Shown here: positions 14,760-23,341 of the stretch, in pieces
Position numbering within the stretch: position 1 is the stretch's first letter
Layout: the number at the start of each line of letters is the position of its first letter
Assembly: GCF_000568255.1 (NCBI RefSeq)
Contig: NZ_KK037166.1
Coordinates: forward strand, 8,325,920 to 8,361,731
DNA: 35,812 bases
Source: Kutzneria sp. 744
GTDB lineage: Bacteria > Actinomycetota > Actinomycetes > Mycobacteriales > Pseudonocardiaceae
Direction of reading: 5' to 3'
Translations under genes and position numbers: made by a program
The notes under the pieces: model-generated
Told to the model about the DNA's origin: nothing
The model's input: the letters and a program-made list of their open reading frames with translations, nothing else
Databases searched by the model: none

Positions 14760-17396
14760 GTGGCCGAGCTCGAGTTCCGTCTGCTCGGCGCCGTCGAGGC
14801 GTGTCGCGACGGCTCTCCGGTGTTCCTCGGCCCGGCCCGGTTGCGCAGCGTGCTGGCGGTGTTGCTGTTGGCCGGCGGCAATCCGGTGTCCCTGGACGAA
14901 TTCGTCGAACGTGTATGGGGCGACGCCTCGCCACGGCAGGCGCGCAGCTCCCTGCACAGCTACTTCACGCGCCTGCGCTACGCGTTCGACCTAGTGCGCC
15001 GCGGGCACGGATATGCGCTGGAGATCGACCCCGAAACCGTTGACGTGCACCGATTTCGGCGGCTCATCCGGGCCGAGGACCTGGACGGGGCGCTGGCGCT
15101 GTGGCGCGGCGAACCCCTGGCCGGGCTGGAAAGCCCGTGGCTCGACCGGATTCGCGCTGACCTGCTGGCCGAGCGTGAGGCCGCCCTGCTCGATCACGCC
15201 GACCGGAAGCTGGAGCTCGGGCAGCACGGGGAGCTGCTGCCCGACCTGATGGCCCGAGCCGAGCGGAACATGCTCGACGAACGGCTGGCCGGGCAGCTGA
15301 TGCTGGCCCTGCACCGCAGCGGCCGCCAGGCCGATGCCCTGCTGCACTTCGAGAAGGTCAAAGGCATGCTCGCCGAGGAGCTCGGCGTCGATCCCGGGCC
15401 GGCGCTGAGATCCGTGCACCAGTCCTTGCTCCAGAACGACATTTTCGTGCCACGGCAACTGGCCGCCGCCCCGCGCACGTTCGCCGGTCGGCGGGACGAG
15501 CTCAAGGTTCTGTCGGAGATGCCGCCCCTGTCGGTGATCGTCGGTCCCGGTGGCATCGGCAAGACGACGTTGGCGTTGCAGTGGGCGCATGAGCATGTGG
15601 ACCGCTTCCCTGACGGCCAGTTGTTCGCCGACCTGGCTGCGGTCGAGCCGGCCGACGCGATGCGGAACTTCCTGCTGGCACTGGGCGTCAGCCCGGCGGT
15701 GATCCCCGAGGACCAGGCCGCGATGACCGGGCTGTACCGCAGCGTGCTGGCGGCCAAGCGGGCGCTGATCGTGCTCGACAACGCCATCGGCGCCGAGCAG
15801 GTGAGCGCGTTGCTGCCGGGTGGCGCTTCCTGTGCGGTCGTGGCGACCAGCCGCAACCGGCTCACCAGCCTGGTCTCCCAGCACAACGCCGTGCTGCTCA
15901 GCCTCGACGTGCTGGCCGTCGACGACGCGTACTCATTGCTGGTGTCGCGCCTGGGTGTCGATCGAGCCGAGGCGGAACCCCATGCGGTGGAGGAACTTCT
16001 CGCCGCCTGTGGCGGGCTGCCGCTGGCGTTGACCATCACCGTCGGGCGGGCGCAGGAACATCCGGACTTTCCGCTCGCCGCGCTGGCCGCCGAGCTCAAG
16101 GACGCCGGGCTGAACGCCTTCGAGGTGGACACCGAACTCGGCGTCCGCGCCGTATTGTCCACCTCGTACGCCGCCTTGTCGGCCGCGCAGGCCGATGTGT
16201 TCGCGCTGCTCGGGCTCGTGCCGGGGCCGGACGTCGGGCTGGAGGGCGTCGCCGCGCTGGCCGGCCAGACCTTCGCCTCCGTGCGCACGATCCTACGGGC
16301 CCTGGAACGGGGATCGCTGATCCAACAACACAGCCCGGGTCGGTTCCGGATGCACGACCTGGTCCGCAGCTACGCCCGCGAACAGGCCGGAGAGCGCTTT
16401 CCGGCCGAGACCCGCGACGCCGCCCTGCGCCGGCTCGTCGACTTCTACCTGCACACCCTGGTCATTGCCGCGCACCGCGTCGACACGGGCCGTCCGATGA
16501 TCACGATGCCGCCGCCGGCCAGGGGCTGCGTGCCGCTGGCGTTGCGGGACGAGGACGAGTCCCGGCTGTGGTTCGACCTCGAAGCCGAGAACATCGCCGC
16601 CGCTCGGCGGCTGGCCGAGCAGCGGCTGTGCCACCGGTCGGTGTGGCAGTTCGCCTGGGCCCTCAGCAACTTCAACGCCTACGCCGGCAACATGCGGGAC
16701 GAGCTCGCCGGCTGGCACAGCGCCCTGGCCGCTGTCCGTGAGCTCGGCGACCTCGACGGCATCGGCCAGGCCCACCGGTTCATCGCCCGCGCCGCCGCCC
16801 GTCTCGGCGACTGCGAGGAGGCCCTGGCCCACGCCCGCGTCTCGCTGTGGATGGCGGAGGAGGCCGACCGCCCGTTCGACCGGATCTTCGCCATGATGAC
16901 CCTCTGCGAGATCCACTGGCGTCAGCACAACAACTCCGCCGCCACCGAGATGGGCCTGCGGGCGTGGAAGCTGGCCGAGTCCCAGACCGCGCCGGTTCGG
17001 GCCCGGGTGGCCAACGACCTCGCCTGGTACCTGGCTCAGGACGGCCGCTACGACCAGGCTTGGCGGATGGTCGAGGCGTGCCTGGAGCTGCTCGGCCCGC
17101 ACGGCTCGGCGCTGGAACGGGCCTCGGTCCTCGACACCAAGGGCTACATCTGCCGCCGCACCGGACGCCTGGAGCAGGCCGTCAGCTACCTCACCGAGGC
17201 CGTGGACTCGATGCGCCTCGACCCTTTCTCCGTCGCCGACACCCTGTGCACGCTGGCCGAGACCTACGTCGAACTGGGTCGCACTCGCGAGGCCCGCACA
17301 CATTTGGCCGAGGCGCTGGACATCTACGAGCGCCAGCACCGCAAGCCCGACATCGAGCGGGCCAGGGATCTGCTGGCGCGGCTCGAACTTCCTTGA
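14760..17396 (+). CDS. AfsR/SARP-family regulator with BTAD, NB-ARC and TPR domains
   Basis: From the GTG preceded by GGAGG with seven-base spacing, the protein has 878 residues. The order is an OmpR-type winged helix (ELEFRLLGAVEA; about 5-90), a BTAD domain (about 95-240, RLAGQLMLALHRSGRQADAL), an NB-ARC ATPase with P-loop GPGGIGKTTLALQW near residue 262, ALIVLDNA and CGGLPLAL, and a C-terminal TPR region from about 600. Proteins of this architecture activate secondary-metabolite genes or integrate phosphorylation and nucleotide signals. It lies 3.7 kb beyond the roh operon, with decayed genes and an esterase between, so a link to azomycin is possible but not shown. An upstream in-frame ATG at 14721 lacks a ribosome-binding site. 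Confidence 0.9.
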   Translation: MAELEFRLLGAVEACRDGSPVFLGPARLRSVLAVLLLAGGNPVSLDEFVERVWGDASPRQARSSLHSYFTRLRYAFDLVRRGHGYALEIDPETVDVHRFRRLIRAEDLDGALALWRGEPLAGLESPWLDRIRADLLAEREAALLDHADRKLELGQHGELLPDLMARAERNMLDERLAGQLMLALHRSGRQADALLHFEKVKGMLAEELGVDPGPALRSVHQSLLQNDIFVPRQLAAAPRTFAGRRDELKVLSEMPPLSVIVGPGGIGKTTLALQWAHEHVDRFPDGQLFADLAAVEPADAMRNFLLALGVSPAVIPEDQAAMTGLYRSVLAAKRALIVLDNAIGAEQVSALLPGGASCAVVATSRNRLTSLVSQHNAVLLSLDVLAVDDAYSLLVSRLGVDRAEAEPHAVEELLAACGGLPLALTITVGRAQEHPDFPLAALAAELKDAGLNAFEVDTELGVRAVLSTSYAALSAAQADVFALLGLVPGPDVGLEGVAALAGQTFASVRTILRALERGSLIQQHSPGRFRMHDLVRSYAREQAGERFPAETRDAALRRLVDFYLHTLVIAAHRVDTGRPMITMPPPARGCVPLALRDEDESRLWFDLEAENIAAARRLAEQRLCHRSVWQFAWALSNFNAYAGNMRDELAGWHSALAAVRELGDLDGIGQAHRFIARAAARLGDCEEALAHARVSLWMAEEADRPFDRIFAMMTLCEIHWRQHNNSAATEMGLRAWKLAESQTAPVRARVANDLAWYLAQDGRYDQAWRMVEACLELLGPHGSALERASVLDTKGYICRRTGRLEQAVSYLTEAVDSMRLDPFSVADTLCTLAETYVELGRTREARTHLAEALDIYERQHRKPDIERARDLLARLELP

Positions 17397-17479
17397 GGCC
17401 AAAGGGGTTGTCCTGGGCCGCCGTCCAGGGCACTTTCCCGGCCCCTGCCGATTTCGCCGCTACCGTTGGAGGTATGTCC

Positions 17480-17914
17480 GTGCACCGTCGCCATCTCGTC
17501 GACCTCGCCGCACGGCGGCTGCTGGTGAGCGACCGCGTCGCCGCCGCCAAGTTCGGCACGGGCAAGCCCATCGACGACCCCGTCCGCGAGCGCCAGGCCC
17601 TCGCCGACGTCCGCGCCCATGCCGCCGGTCTCGGCCTGGACGCCGACCGCGCCGTCCGCTTCTTCGAGGATCAGATTGCCGCCAGCAAGGTCGTGCAGCG
17701 CGGCCTGTTCGCCCGCTGGCGTGAACACCCCGCCGAGGCCCCGACCTCCGCCCCCGATCTGGCTGCCGTCCGAGCGGAGCTGGACCAGCTCACCAGGCAG
17801 TTGCTGGCCCGGCTGGAGGAAACCACGGAGCCGGCCTGTGTGTCCCTTGTGGACGGTCTCGACGCCCTGCACCGAGAGGCCCTGACCACGGCGTTGCGTT
17901 CAGTCATGGTGTGA
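17480..17914 (+). CDS. Chorismate mutase, AroQ class (gamma-like, without signal peptide)
   Basis: The roughly 144-residue helical protein contains LVDLAARRLLVSDRVAAAKF, DDPVRERQALADVR and FFEDQIAASKVVQRGLFARW, the arginine/lysine/glutamine pattern of AroQ chorismate mutases resembling the exported gamma subclass. It would convert chorismate to prephenate. No signal peptide is visible, so it appears cytosolic. The start is chosen at GTG 17480 because GGAGG sits seven bases before it; the ATG at 17474 is only one base from that Shine-Dalgarno. The convergent DUF998 gene originally ended 56 bp away. Confidence 0.82.
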   Translation: MHRRHLVDLAARRLLVSDRVAAAKFGTGKPIDDPVRERQALADVRAHAAGLGLDADRAVRFFEDQIAASKVVQRGLFARWREHPAEAPTSAPDLAAVRAELDQLTRQLLARLEETTEPACVSLVDGLDALHREALTTALRSVMV

Positions 17915-18004
17915 CGGCCAACGCGGAGCACGCGCGGCGCTGCCGGCATCGCCAAGGCCCTGCATTCCGTCACCCCGTGACTGCCAGCTCCGGCGTCCTG
18001 GGTG

Positions 18005-19445
18005 GATTCAACTGGTCGTCGCAACACCTCGACGTCAGGGGTTTGTGATGGCCGGATTGAAGCAGAAACTGGCGCGTGAGTACCGCGGTCAGATGCCGTC
18101 GCCTGGGCGTCCAACGGTGGCATGGCGCGAGGATCGAGTCAGGTTTTGGGCTGCGATCGCGCGAGGCGAGAAGACCGAGGACGCGGCTACGAAGGCCGGC
18201 GTGTCGGGACCGGTCGCGTTCAGATGGTTCCGTCACGCTGGCGGCGTGAATCCAGCTCTTCCTCCGACGGTGTCGGGCCGGTACTTGTCCTTCGCTGAAC
18301 GAGAGGACATCGCGATCTTGCGTGCGCAAGGCGTTGGCGTTCGTGAGATTGCTCGACAACTCGGGCGTGATGCTTCGACGATCTCGCGCGAGTTGCGGCG
18401 CAACGCATCGACCCGAACCTACAACCTCGACTACAAGGCCTCGACCGCGCAATGGCATGCCGAGCGTCGTGCTCGCCGGCCAAAAGCCTCGAAGCTAGCC
18501 GACAATGAACCGTTGCGCGGGTACGTGCAGGAGCGGCTCTGCGGCCAGGTTCGCCGGCTGGACGGGACATCTGTGGTGGGGCCGGGGACAGCGCCTTGGA
18601 AGGGGCGGAACAAGCCACGGCGTCAGGACCGGCGATGGGTCAACGCGTGGAGCCCAGAGCAGATCTCCCAGCGGCTGAAGGAAGATTTCCCGTACGACGA
18701 GTCCATGCGTATCTCGCACGAGGCGGTCTACCGGGCGCTCTACGTTCCCGGCCGCGGCGCGCTCGAACGTGAGCTGGTTGCCTGTCTGCGCACCGGCCGG
18801 GCACTGCGCGTTCCTCGTTCCCGTGCCCGTCGACGGGCAAGCGGTCACGTGACAACCGATCTCATGATCAGCGAGAGGCCGGTCGAGGTGGAGGACCGCA
18901 CGGTTGCCGGGAACTGGGAGGGAGATCTGATCATCGGCTTGAACAGCTCCGCGATCGGCACTCTGGTCGAGCGGACCACCAGGTTTACGCTGCTGCTACA
19001 TCTTCCTCGTATGCAGGGGTATGGCCACGGTCCGCGCGCGCACAACGGCCCGGCGTTGGCCGGCCGCGGCGCCGAAGCTGTCCGGAACGCGATCGCCGCA
19101 ACGATCACAGCGCTGCCCGAGCAACTGCGCCGGACACTGACATGGGACCGAGGCAAGGAATTGGCCCAGCATGCCCAGTTGACGATCGACACCGGCCTGC
19201 GGATCTTCTTCGCTGATCCGCACAGTCCGTGGCAACGGGGCACCAACGAGAACACGAATGGCTTGCTGCGACAGTATTTTCCGAAGGGCACTGACCTGGC
19301 CCGCTGGGGTCGCGACGAGCTCGATGCCGTTGCCGCCGTGCTCAACAACCGTCCACGTAAGACACTGGGCTGGAAGACACCGGCCGAAGCGCTGAACGAA
19401 CTGCTACTCTCCCAATGAGCCGGTGTTGCGACGACCGGTTGAGTC
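18005..19445 (+). mobile_element. Complete IS30-family insertion sequence, 1441 bp, with TG target duplication
   Basis: The ends form 24-bp imperfect terminal inverted repeats (18005-18028 and 19422-19445; GGTGTTGCGACGACC is common to both) with two mismatches. The element is flanked by the dinucleotide TG on both sides (18003-18004 and 19446-19447), which fits the 2-3 bp target duplications of IS30. Removing the element and one TG restores the convergent DUF998 frame. It holds one intact transposase gene and looks recently inserted and possibly active. Confidence 0.9.
18048..19418 (+). CDS. IS30-family transposase
   Basis: The 456-residue protein has an N-terminal helix-turn-helix region (YLSFAEREDIAILRAQGVG, GRDASTISRELRRN) and a DDE catalytic core: NWEGDLIIG (first Asp near 290), LTWDRGKEL (second Asp near 366) and QRGTNENTNGLLRQYFPKGTD (Glu near 400). 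The D-to-E spacing of about 34 and the PKGTD segment are typical of IS30. It ends three bases before the right inverted repeat. It has no frameshift or stop, so it should be functional. Confidence 0.93.
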   Translation: MAGLKQKLAREYRGQMPSPGRPTVAWREDRVRFWAAIARGEKTEDAATKAGVSGPVAFRWFRHAGGVNPALPPTVSGRYLSFAEREDIAILRAQGVGVREIARQLGRDASTISRELRRNASTRTYNLDYKASTAQWHAERRARRPKASKLADNEPLRGYVQERLCGQVRRLDGTSVVGPGTAPWKGRNKPRRQDRRWVNAWSPEQISQRLKEDFPYDESMRISHEAVYRALYVPGRGALERELVACLRTGRALRVPRSRARRRASGHVTTDLMISERPVEVEDRTVAGNWEGDLIIGLNSSAIGTLVERTTRFTLLLHLPRMQGYGHGPRAHNGPALAGRGAEAVRNAIAATITALPEQLRRTLTWDRGKELAQHAQLTIDTGLRIFFADPHSPWQRGTNENTNGLLRQYFPKGTDLARWGRDELDAVAAVLNNRPRKTLGWKTPAEALNELLLSQ

Positions 19446-20084
19446 TGAGCTGGTCACCACCCGAGTCACCGGCATCGCCAGCGCCACCAAAGCGGTCACC
19501 TCCGTGAACGCCATGCCCCGCTCCATCAGCCCCAGCGGGATGATCTCCCACCACGCCACGACACCCATCGCCGCCCCGACCGGCAACGCCGCCAAGATCG
19601 CCACGAACCAGCCCAGCGAGGCGTAGCCCAGCAACCGGGCCAACGCCCGCCGCCAAGGCGCGTCCGGAAAGGCCTGCGCCGCGGCCAGCAGCACAGCGAT
19701 CGGCAAGGCCACGAAGGCCACCACGCTGGCGTACCGATGCAGCAGGCCGCCGAGAGTGCCGGCCGCGTTCACGGCCCAGTTGTTCTTGGGGAACGCCACG
19801 ATCACCAGCAGCCCCACCACCCACAGCCCGCCCAACACCACCGACGCCGTCGGCAGCCGACGCTGCGACCGCAGCACGCCGATGATCGCCGCGGACCCGG
19901 CCGCGACCAGCAGCACTGCGAGGTTGAAGATCCAGCTGTTGTCGGTGAGGCCGTACTGGCTGATGGTCTGCCGCAGCACGCTGACCGGCTCGGACGACGG
20001 CAGCACGGACAGCAGGGCGATCAACGCGGCGCCCACGGCCAGGGCCGCGATGCCGAGCCGGGTGAAGGCGGTCGAAACGGTCAT
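19404..20084 (-). CDS. DUF998-family membrane protein with C-terminus replaced by IS30 sequence
   Basis: The protein has about six hydrophobic helices (for example LGIAALAVGAALIALLSVL, AVLLVAAGSAAIIGVL, VVLGGLWVVGLLVIVAFP) and the LRQTISQYGLTD motif after the first helix, as in DUF998 proteins of unknown function. From its VVTSS end the frame now runs into the insertion sequence and adds DSTGRRNTGSLGE. Before insertion it would have ended VVTSSPRTPELAVTG at a stop at 17970. Only the last ten or so hydrophilic residues are changed, so it may still work. The start at 20084 has GGAGG very close; an in-frame ATG eight codons upstream is an alternative. Confidence 0.75.
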   Translation of the reverse strand: MTVSTAFTRLGIAALAVGAALIALLSVLPSSEPVSVLRQTISQYGLTDNSWIFNLAVLLVAAGSAAIIGVLRSQRRLPTASVVLGGLWVVGLLVIVAFPKNNWAVNAAGTLGGLLHRYASVVAFVALPIAVLLAAAQAFPDAPWRRALARLLGYASLGWFVAILAALPVGAAMGVVAWWEIIPLGLMERGMAFTEVTALVALAMPVTRVVTSSDSTGRRNTGSLGE

Positions 20085-20257
20085 GCCTCCACCATCGCCA
20101 CCGATCATCGGCGTTTGCTCGGCGGAACCTGTCGGAAGGCTGTCGGCGCGGGGATCACACCCAATGCACAAGGAACGTGATCCATCCGGAGAAAGACGGT
20201 CACCACCGGCCGGCCGGCGGGCAAGATCTGAGCCCGACACAGCGGAGGAAGGGACTC

Positions 20258-21418
20258 ATGTCTGCTTTTCCGATCGACGGCCACGTCAACGAGGGCTACG
20301 AGCGGGTCGTCGACGCGTTCCGGCGGAACTTCGAGGACCGGGGCGAGCTGGGCGCCGCGGTGGCGGTGATCGTGGACGGCGAAACGGTGGTCGACCTGTG
20401 GGGCGGCTGGGCCGACCCCGGCCGCACGACGCGGTGGGGCCCGAGGACGTTGACGAACGTGTGGTCCGCGACCAAGGGCCTGGTGGCGGTGTGCGCGCTC
20501 CAGCTGATCGAGAGCGGCGACCTCGATCCGGACGCGCCGGTGGCCCGGTACTGGCCCGAGTTCGCGCAGGCCGGCAAGGCGCACATCCCGGTCCGCTGGC
20601 TGCTCTCGCACCGTTCGGGCGTGACGGGGGTCGAGACGCCGCTGATCGCCGAGGACCTGCTGGACTGGCCGAAGATGGTCGAACTGCTGGCGGCGCAGGG
20701 CCCGCTGTTCGAGCCGGGCTCGGTCAGCGGCTACCAGGCCATCTCGCACGGCTACCTGGTCGGCGAGGTGATCCGCCGCGTCACGGGCCAGACCCTCGGG
20801 CAGTTCTTCCTGGCCAACGTGGCCCGGCCGCTCAATGCCGACGTGCACATCGGTCTGCCGCCGCGGGACCTCGACCGCTGCTCCACGATGGTCGAGCCGA
20901 CGTCGATGGGGGAGTTGCCGTCGCCGGGGCCGGCGGCGCTGGCGGCGTTCGCCAACCCGCCGGTGACGGGCCGCCTGAGCAATGACCCGGGCTGGCGGCT
21001 GGCCGAGGTGCCGGCGGCCAACGGCCACGCCACCGCGCTGGGCCTGGCCACGGTCTACAGCGCCCTGGCCGACGGCTCGGAACGCCTGCTCAAGCGGGAC
21101 ACGATCGAGCTCGGGCGCACGGGGCAGGGGCGCTGCGTCGACATCGTCGCCGGGCTGGACAACGAGTTCGGGCTCGGGTTCACGCTCGGTGGCCAGCAGC
21201 GCAGCTTCGGCCCCAACCCTCATGCCTTCGGTCATGACGGATTCGGCGGCTCGACCGGGTTCGCCGATCCGGAGCGGGGTGTCGGCTTCGCGTACGTGAT
21301 GAACCAGATGGGCCCCGGCCTGCGGGACGACCCGCGCAAGATGGCGCTGACCGAGGCCCTGTACGAGGCCACCGATCCGGACACGATGATGTCTGGATCA
21401 GATCGTTTTCTTGACTGA
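20258..21418 (+). CDS. Serine hydrolase of the class-C beta-lactamase/EstB family
   Basis: The 386-residue protein has SATK (S70, K73) as the SxxK nucleophile motif, then LLSHRSGV, GYQAISHGYLVGEVIRRV in the place of the YxN motif, and GHDGFGGS, the family's HxGxGG element in place of KTG. There is no signal peptide, so it is more likely an intracellular esterase or D-peptidase-like enzyme than a resistance beta-lactamase. The ATG follows AGGAAGGG. It is divergent from DUF998 and just upstream of the catalase gene. Confidence 0.88.
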   Translation: MSAFPIDGHVNEGYERVVDAFRRNFEDRGELGAAVAVIVDGETVVDLWGGWADPGRTTRWGPRTLTNVWSATKGLVAVCALQLIESGDLDPDAPVARYWPEFAQAGKAHIPVRWLLSHRSGVTGVETPLIAEDLLDWPKMVELLAAQGPLFEPGSVSGYQAISHGYLVGEVIRRVTGQTLGQFFLANVARPLNADVHIGLPPRDLDRCSTMVEPTSMGELPSPGPAALAAFANPPVTGRLSNDPGWRLAEVPAANGHATALGLATVYSALADGSERLLKRDTIELGRTGQGRCVDIVAGLDNEFGLGFTLGGQQRSFGPNPHAFGHDGFGGSTGFADPERGVGFAYVMNQMGPGLRDDPRKMALTEALYEATDPDTMMSGSDRFLD

Positions 21419-21461
21419 CTCCAGATAGCGTGGTGGGCTGGCCGAGACCCGAGGAGGCGTG

Positions 21462-22928
21462 ATGGCTTTCGAAGAGAACACCAAGCCGCTGACCACTGCG
21501 GCCGGCGCTCCCGTCGCCGACAACCAGAACAGCCTGACGGCCGGCCCGCGCGGGCCGATGCTGCTGCAGGACCTGTGGTTCCTGGAGAAACTCGCGCACT
21601 TCGACCGCGAGGTGATCCCCGAGCGGCGCATGCACGCCAAGGGCTCCGGCGCGTTCGGCACGTTCCGGGTCACCGGCGACATCAGCCGCTACACCCGCGC
21701 CGCGCTGTTCAACAAGATCGGCAACGAGTGCGAGGTGTTCCAGCGCTTCTCCACGGTGGCCGGCGAGCGCGGCGCCGCCGACGCCGAGCGGGACATCCGC
21801 GGCTTCGCGCTGCGCTTCTACACCGAGGAAGGCAACTGGGACGTCGTCGGCAACAACACGCCGGTGTTCTTCTTCCGCGACCCGCTGAAGTTCCCGGACC
21901 TCAACCGGGCCGTGAAGCGGGACCCGCGCACCAACCTCCGCGACCCCGAGAACAACTGGGGTTTCTGGGTGAACCTGCCCGAGGCGCTGCACCAGGTCAC
22001 CATCGTGATGAGCGAGCGGGGCATCCCGCGCTCCTACCGGCACATGCACGGCTTCGGCTCGCACACCTTCAGCCTGATCAACGCCGAGGGCGAGCGGCAC
22101 TGGGTGAAGTTCCACTTCCGTACCCAGCAGGGCATCGAGAACCTCACCGATGCCGAGGCCGCGCAGGTCATCGCCGGCGACCGCGAGTCGCACCAGCGTG
22201 ACCTGTACGAGTCGATCGAGCGCGGCGACCATCCCAAGTGGACTTTGTGCGTGCAGGTCATGCCCGAGGCCGACGCCGCCGACTACCGCTTCCACCCGTT
22301 CGACCTGACCAAGGTGTGGAGCAAGAAGGACTACCCGCTGATCGAGGTGGGCGAGGTGACCCTCAACCGCAACCCCGACAACTACTTCGCCGACGTCGAG
22401 CAGGCCGCGTTCACCCCGGCCAACCTGGTGCCGGGCATCTCGTTCAGCCCCGACCGGATGCTTCAGGGCCGGCTGTTCTCCTACGGCGACGCCGCCCGGT
22501 ACCGGCTGGGCGTGAACCACCACCAGATCCCGGTCAACCACCCGCGGGCCGCCGCCCTGGTCAACACCTACCACCGTGACGGCGGCATGCGCGTCGACGG
22601 CAACCAGGGCGGCGTGCCCGGCATCGAGCCCAACAACTTCGGGCGCTGGGCCGAGCAGCCCGCCTACGCCGACCCGGCGCAGGCCGTCGGCGCCACCGCC
22701 GACCGCTTCGACTTCCGGGCCGACGACGACAACTACTTCCAGCAGCCCGGCGACCTGTTCCGGCTGATGACCGGCGACCAGCAGCAGGTCCTGTTCGACA
22801 ACACCGCCCGGGCCATCAAGGGCGCCCGCCGGGAGACGATCGAGAAGCACATCGCGAACTGCGCCCGGGCCGACCCGGCCTACGGCGACGGCGTCCGCAA
22901 AGCCTGCGAAGCCCACTCCGCCCTCTGA
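21462..22928 (+). CDS. katA: Monofunctional heme catalase, small-subunit type
   Basis: The 488-residue protein shows the entire clade-3 catalase pattern: [12 protein letters not shown] with catalytic H58, [15 protein letters not shown] with N131, [16 protein letters not shown], and [14 protein letters not shown] with the heme-ligating tyrosine near residue 341. Length and motifs are complete, so it should decompose hydrogen peroxide in the cytoplasm. The start ATG follows GAGGAGG; a GTG immediately before it is possible. It begins 43 bp after the serine hydrolase and may be cotranscribed or have its own promoter in that gap. The symbol is by family only. Confidence 0.95.
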   Translation: MAFEENTKPLTTAAGAPVADNQNSLTAGPRGPMLLQDLWFLEKLAHFDREVIPERRMHAKGSGAFGTFRVTGDISRYTRAALFNKIGNECEVFQRFSTVAGERGAADAERDIRGFALRFYTEEGNWDVVGNNTPVFFFRDPLKFPDLNRAVKRDPRTNLRDPENNWGFWVNLPEALHQVTIVMSERGIPRSYRHMHGFGSHTFSLINAEGERHWVKFHFRTQQGIENLTDAEAAQVIAGDRESHQRDLYESIERGDHPKWTLCVQVMPEADAADYRFHPFDLTKVWSKKDYPLIEVGEVTLNRNPDNYFADVEQAAFTPANLVPGISFSPDRMLQGRLFSYGDAARYRLGVNHHQIPVNHPRAAALVNTYHRDGGMRVDGNQGGVPGIEPNNFGRWAEQPAYADPAQAVGATADRFDFRADDDNYFQQPGDLFRLMTGDQQQVLFDNTARAIKGARRETIEKHIANCARADPAYGDGVRKACEAHSAL

Positions 22929-22940
22929 CCCCTCCACCCC

Positions 22941-22969
22941 CGCGAGTCACGCTCTCCGGCACACCGAAA
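22941..22969 (+). repeat. Degenerate copy of the left arm of the repeat at 23150-23223
   Basis: CGCGAGTCACGCT followed after a few variable bases by CACACCGAAA matches the left arm of the inverted repeat 200 bp downstream. The matching right arm here is eroded, with ACACACCG at about 22979-22988. The rest of 22970-23149 shows no gene. Confidence 0.5.
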
Positions 22970-23149
22970 CACGGTTTCAGACACACCGTCAGCGGGGCGG
23001 CGAAGGGGTCCCGAGCCGCTGAGCTGCCCGTATCAGTAGAGGTCTCCAGGCTCGCCGCCGGCGATTGGCGGTGCCGGCAAAGGGAGTCGGGTGGGCAGGA
23101 GTCTTCAACCCCAAGCGTGGCAACGGGCGGGCCGGAACCAGTACCACCG

Positions 23150-23223
23150 CGAGTCCCGCTTAGCGTCACACCGAAAGTACGAAACGGATTCACACAGTTC
23201 GGTGTGACGGTGGGCGGGACTCG
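23150..23223. repeat. Long inverted repeat (26-nt arms, 22-nt loop) in the gap after catalase
   Basis: Left arm CGAGTCCCGC plus GTCACACCGAA pairs with TTCGGTGTGAC plus GCGGGACTCG, with a symmetric five-base internal mismatch. The total span is 74 bp. It could act as a terminator for the catalase gene, but a second degraded copy 200 bp away and the adjacent gene fragment suggest a REP-like or miniature mobile element. Confidence 0.65.
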
Positions 23224-23229
23224 CCGGGG

Positions 23230-23337
23230 CTGGTCGCCGAGACCGGGGCGGAACAGCCGGGCTCACACAACACCTCGCTGCACAACATGCTCCGCGCCGG
23301 CTTCCGCCCCCTGTATGAGCGCGGCAGCTGGATCTGA
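23230..23337 (+). pseudogene. C-terminal remnant of a GNAT-family acetyltransferase
   Basis: Thirty-five codons ending in TGA read TGAEQPGSHN...LHNMLRAGFRPLYERGSWI, which resembles the C-terminal strand-helix-strand of GNAT acetyltransferases (NILRAGFRPAYxRxNW type). No start or upstream domain is present. The fragment begins seven bases after the inverted repeat, so the repeat or an associated deletion probably removed the rest of the gene. Confidence 0.55.
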
Positions 23338-23341
23338 CGGG

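Noticed and set aside
17474-17479. ATG 17474 as start of chorismate mutase
   Set aside because: It is only one base away from GGAGG; the GTG at 17480 has normal spacing.
17970-18458. Minus-strand frame crossing the left IS30 end as a separate gene
   Set aside because: It only contains the stranded original C-terminus of DUF998 joined to antisense transposase sequence.
20258-21418. Beta-lactam resistance gene
   Set aside because: The SxxK motif is present, but the lack of a signal peptide and the HxGxGGS motif fit an intracellular esterase-like member of the family better.
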